From assembly GCA_037043235.1 (NCBI GenBank), contig JAWRVZ010000110.1:407501-471500 (forward strand): DNA of 64,000 nt, written 5' to 3'. The translations under genes and the position numbers were made by a program. The notes under the pieces were generated by a model. The model ran no database searches. It saw only the letters and a list, made by a program, of their open reading frames with translations, and had not been told where the DNA came from. Shown one piece after another: positions 61,000 to 64,000 of this stretch. Source of the DNA: Rhodeus uyekii. Its lineage: Eukaryota; Chordata; Actinopteri; Cypriniformes; Acheilognathidae. How positions within the stretch are numbered: the stretch's first letter is position 1; the number at the start of each line of letters is the position of its first letter.

Positions 61000-62440
61000 G
61001 GAGAAAATTAGTTAGTAAATAATGGCAGAATTTGGGGATCAGACTCTTCCAAACCACCCCATCTCCCCCAATGTGCTTCTACAACACACAGAAAACCACT
61101 GAGGGTCATGACGCAGGTCTCTAAAGTTAGCGGTGATTTTATTCTGCTATCTCTATGCAACAGGGTAAAGCAAATCTGTCACTGTATGTGGGTTGCCACT
61201 GTAGAGCACTCCCTTAGGGCACTACAAAGCCACTCTTGGAACACTACAGGGGATACAGCTTTCATGCATTAGGCTGCCGGCCCGCACACTAATCAAGCCT
61301 TATGCGCAACATCCCTCTAAGTGCAGTCCCATATCACTCTTGTTCCTCCATCCATGAGTCATGCGTCGCTTCTCTCCCATGTTTTTAATTCCATAAACTC
61401 CTCCTTTCCAACCAAATTCTCTACTTCCTCCTTGTACTATTCTTCCCCCGTCACAGTCTTTTTGTTGTTGCCTTTTCATTCATTTTCTTAAGACAACTGT
61501 ACCACGGCCCAGATGCTTTCAGTCATCGCATTCACTTGGCTAATTGTTAGCGATACGGTAACATACATGAGACATGAAATCCCTCACACTAAATAACACG
61601 TCCAGCTGGTAGGTGTAGGTGGAGCAGGGAAAGCCTGTTCATCCAGTCATCTTGAGTTTTGTGGAGGTGGAGAGGGAGGGAGGAAAATAGAGAGGCGTCC
61701 AGAACATGCGCGAATGGAGGAGGTCCTAAACAACAAAATGGACATCCTCGGATCTACCGTTGTCTTTCTGTTTGTCTGTCTGTTTTTTGTTTTTTTATGA
61801 GGAATACTTGATTCTGGTTGATTCTGGAAAATACTTCTGAATAATGACTTGCAATGTATAACTGACCACTCACCCTAAAAACATATGTCCTACATTACCT
61901 GGGCTCATGTTTTCCCTCTTAGTAGTGTTTAAAATAAAACTAAGAAGCAATATAAATGAAACACTGACAAGTTGATCAATACTGTGTTTCATATGTAATA
62001 ATTTCAATTGAATTCAATATTTAATGTCCATCTATATGTTTAGTTTGCCAGAACCTTGTCTGGGCTTATTTTGGAGAAATACGTGTACGTGTATGTGCAC
62101 GTGCACGTGTGTATGTTTGTGTGATGTGATGTGAACCTTGAATTTGGCTTAAGAGTCCAGGAAGTTCTCCATACTTTGCTTAGACCAAATTTGGTATTGG
62201 TTTGTCTTTCCTTTCAGCAGTAAGTGACAGTAATTGCTTTATTTTCCCATTATCAAATCCCTTAACGATTATCTCAGTGTTAAAGCTTCGTATTCTATAT
62301 TTGAAGTCATGACTGTTGTGTCTCTTGAGCATAAAGTTTTCCCTGCAAACAATGCGTTTGTTTCATTCAGGCGTCTCAAATAATTAATAATGCGGAGGAC
62401 AACATAATCCAAAGAGACGCAGATGCATTGCCAGGAAACG
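61000..62440. other. Upstream region of rtn4rl2
   Basis: No gene. 61480-61740 is mixed-composition and apparently unique; 62085-62120 is a short alternating ACGTGTACGTG stretch. Candidate regulatory DNA only by position. Confidence 0.35.
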
Positions 62441-62860
62441 AGCTGTGTGCCTCTTTCATGTGCCTCGTGCGCTCCTCCTCGCATGCTCGTCGTTCAGTCA
62501 TTACCGGGCGCCGTGCCTGCGCTCCCCCGCCCTTTCCAAACTACGTCTCCACAATCGTAACTCTGAGCAAAGACGTCGAACTTCCCTCGGTCCAAACTGG
62601 TGCGCGAGAGCCCTCCCCTCCTCTCTCCGTACCGCCTTTTCCGTTTGCCACCCTCGCTTGGGCTTGACCCGACTGGTGACGTAGGAGAGATTCCGTGGTG
62701 CCCACAGCCGTAGGCGCGCGCTGCGCTCGGGTATAAAATGGGCCCGGGACCCGTCATTCGGCACTCTCTCAGTCGCTCCGACTCGGGAACCAGAGCATCA
62801 GCGGAGATAGCAGGGAATCAGTGGCTAAACTCCTCAGGCTAACTCGCTCTCGGCTTTGGT
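62440..62860 (+). promoter_or_regulatory. GC-rich promoter region of rtn4rl2
   Basis: CpG-dense block, the only sizeable one in this half of the window. It contains AGGCGCGCGCTGCGCTCGGG just before the TATA box at 62732, and the 5' UTR beyond. Open frames on both strands here reflect GC content. Confidence 0.65.
62732..62738 (+). promoter_or_regulatory. TATA box of rtn4rl2
   Basis: TATAAAA in a GC-rich context, 128 bases before the start codon; a start near 62762 is likely. Confidence 0.7.
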
Positions 62861-62865
62861 TCGGA

Positions 62866-63871
62866 ATGGAAACATCATCTTTTACGCGGAGCCAACGCTC
62901 CTTTGCGCACAACTTTAAGAGTGAGTTTCTGCTTCTTAAATTTCCATCTTTTATCTGAATGTGCTTTTTAAATGCTTAACTTTACTAACTGCTCTAAGTA
63001 ATGGAAATTAATGCATTTAAAATAATACAAGAGTTTAGAATATGATCGAATTGGTTGTTGAAAATGTGCTTGGTTTTACGCATAGTCTGTTTTTGCAATT
63101 TGGTTGGAATAGATTTGGTCTTCGGTGCGTATTAATGTTTTAGTGCTTTATTTAACTCAATGGAGGTGCTTTATTTATCTTTATTTAACACTTTATTTGT
63201 AGTGTTCGCTCTAACTCTTTAGTGTAAGTGTTCGCATGTATTTAAAAGTTTAAAGTCTTCAGAACTGGAAAATATATTTAGATTCAAATTGATGGAGATA
63301 ATTTTTCTGGAGTACTCAAAACTGATAAAGTTTGTAAGTTAACTACAATCTGCAGTGATAAGTTCAACTTTAAACTTATATTATCGACGAGAGAAATTAT
63401 TTTCACAACTTACGTGGATGGAAACATGTTCGTTGTTATAATGAAGAAAACAGTTTATTATTTAGTTTATCTGTAGAAATTCGTTTTGAGACTCATTATT
63501 CTTTTTCTTCAAAAATCAGTAGTGATTATTATCTTTTGCACTTTATTTTCATAAATTAATGTATATAAGTTAAGACTTACGGAGCAGGAGAGCATGCACT
63601 TTAATGCGACTTTGTGATGTGACGCGCTCCTCTATTTCCATCAGGCGCGCTCTCGCTCTGGCTGGTTGTCTGGCTGGTCGTGGTAAAACCCGTGCCTGCG
63701 CACAACTGCCCTCACCGGTGTGTGTGTTACCCGACCCCCATGACTGTGAGCTGCCAGGCGCAGAATTTCACCATTGTGCCCCACGGCATGCCCTACGAAT
63801 CCCAGCGCGTTTTTCTGCAAAACAACCGCATCACTGAACTGAGAGTGGGGTCCTTTGCTTTTGGCACACAG
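62866..63871 (+). CDS. rtn4rl2: Nogo receptor-like 2 (reticulon-4 receptor-like 2), 5' part
   Basis: Coding exon 1 (62866-62920, METSSFTRSQRSFAHNFK) joins exon 2 (63645-63871) through a split Ser codon and ends in phase 0 with donor GTAAGG; the first 94 residues are in the window and the rest lies beyond 64000. RTN4RL2 (NgR2) is a GPI-anchored leucine-rich-repeat receptor on neurons that binds myelin-associated ligands. Visible parts are a hydrophobic signal segment LSLWLVVWLVVV, the N-terminal cysteine cap CPHRCVCYPTPMTVSC, and the start of the first repeat (SQRVFLQNNRITELRVGSFA). The signal sequence sits well inside the protein after a polar 20-residue leader, so cleavage would be late. Fish have two co-orthologues (a and b); which one this is cannot be decided here. 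Confidence 0.93.
62921..63644. other. rtn4rl2 intron 1, nothing identified
   Basis: AT-rich intron with no repeat ends or exons seen. A short stretch near 63590 to the acceptor is slightly richer in CG. Confidence 0.5.
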
Positions 63872-64000
63872 GTAAGGAAGTATATGTGGGCTATATATAT
63901 GGGACACAAAATAACAATTAATATTTAGATTTGTAAATATGCATTTAAAAGATATCTGTCCTTGTCCTTGTGTAAATGACTAATTTTGTATTCTTTCTCT

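Overview
The window is vertebrate nuclear DNA, almost certainly from a teleost and probably a cypriniform. The genes are intron-rich with GT-AG splicing, the intergenic DNA is AT-rich with long (TA)n and (TG)n tracts, and six near-complete copies of a fish-type tRNA-headed SINE sit among many non-autonomous hAT-like and Tc1/mariner-like elements of the kind common in carp-like fish. No prokaryotic or viral gene was seen. All gene models below were built by hand from reading frame, splice phase and family knowledge; no search was run.

Layout. Bases 1134-6876 (+) hold btbd18, five coding exons giving a 1310-residue BTB protein. Bases 7827-13526 (+) hold timm10 in two exons, its 5.4-kb intron filled with transposon remnants and one isolated BTB-like exon-shaped ORF. 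Bases 15862-29522 (+) hold unc93b1, twelve coding exons and 625 residues. Bases 33595-39174 (-) hold a beta-A crystallin and 43002-45260 (+) a beta-B1-type crystallin. These two are head-to-head, about 2 kb apart at their TATA boxes, with a perfect (TG)81 tract beside the beta-A promoter. Bases 45261-62700 form a 17-kb gene-poor interval of LTR-like fragments, SINEs, an inverted pair of related DNA transposons and some apparently unique DNA. The first two coding exons of rtn4rl2 (+) start at 62866, behind a GC-rich TATA promoter, and the gene runs off the right edge.

The genes do not form one pathway. BTBD18 is a nuclear germline factor in mouse, TIMM10 a mitochondrial import chaperone, UNC93B1 the trafficking chaperone of nucleic-acid-sensing Toll-like receptors, the crystallins are lens structural proteins, and RTN4RL2 is a neuronal GPI-anchored receptor. 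What links them is synteny: in human BTBD18, TIMM10 and RTN4RL2 lie together on 11q12, UNC93B1 is on 11q13, and the CRYBB1/CRYBA4 head-to-head pair is on chromosome 22.

I found no convincing novel multi-gene system. The observations most worth a second look are the orphan BTB-like exon inside timm10 intron 1, a terminal-exon or retrocopy-like structure at 58633-58904, the crystallin head-to-head promoter with its TG tract, and a set of nested or duplicated transposons with exact target-site duplications.
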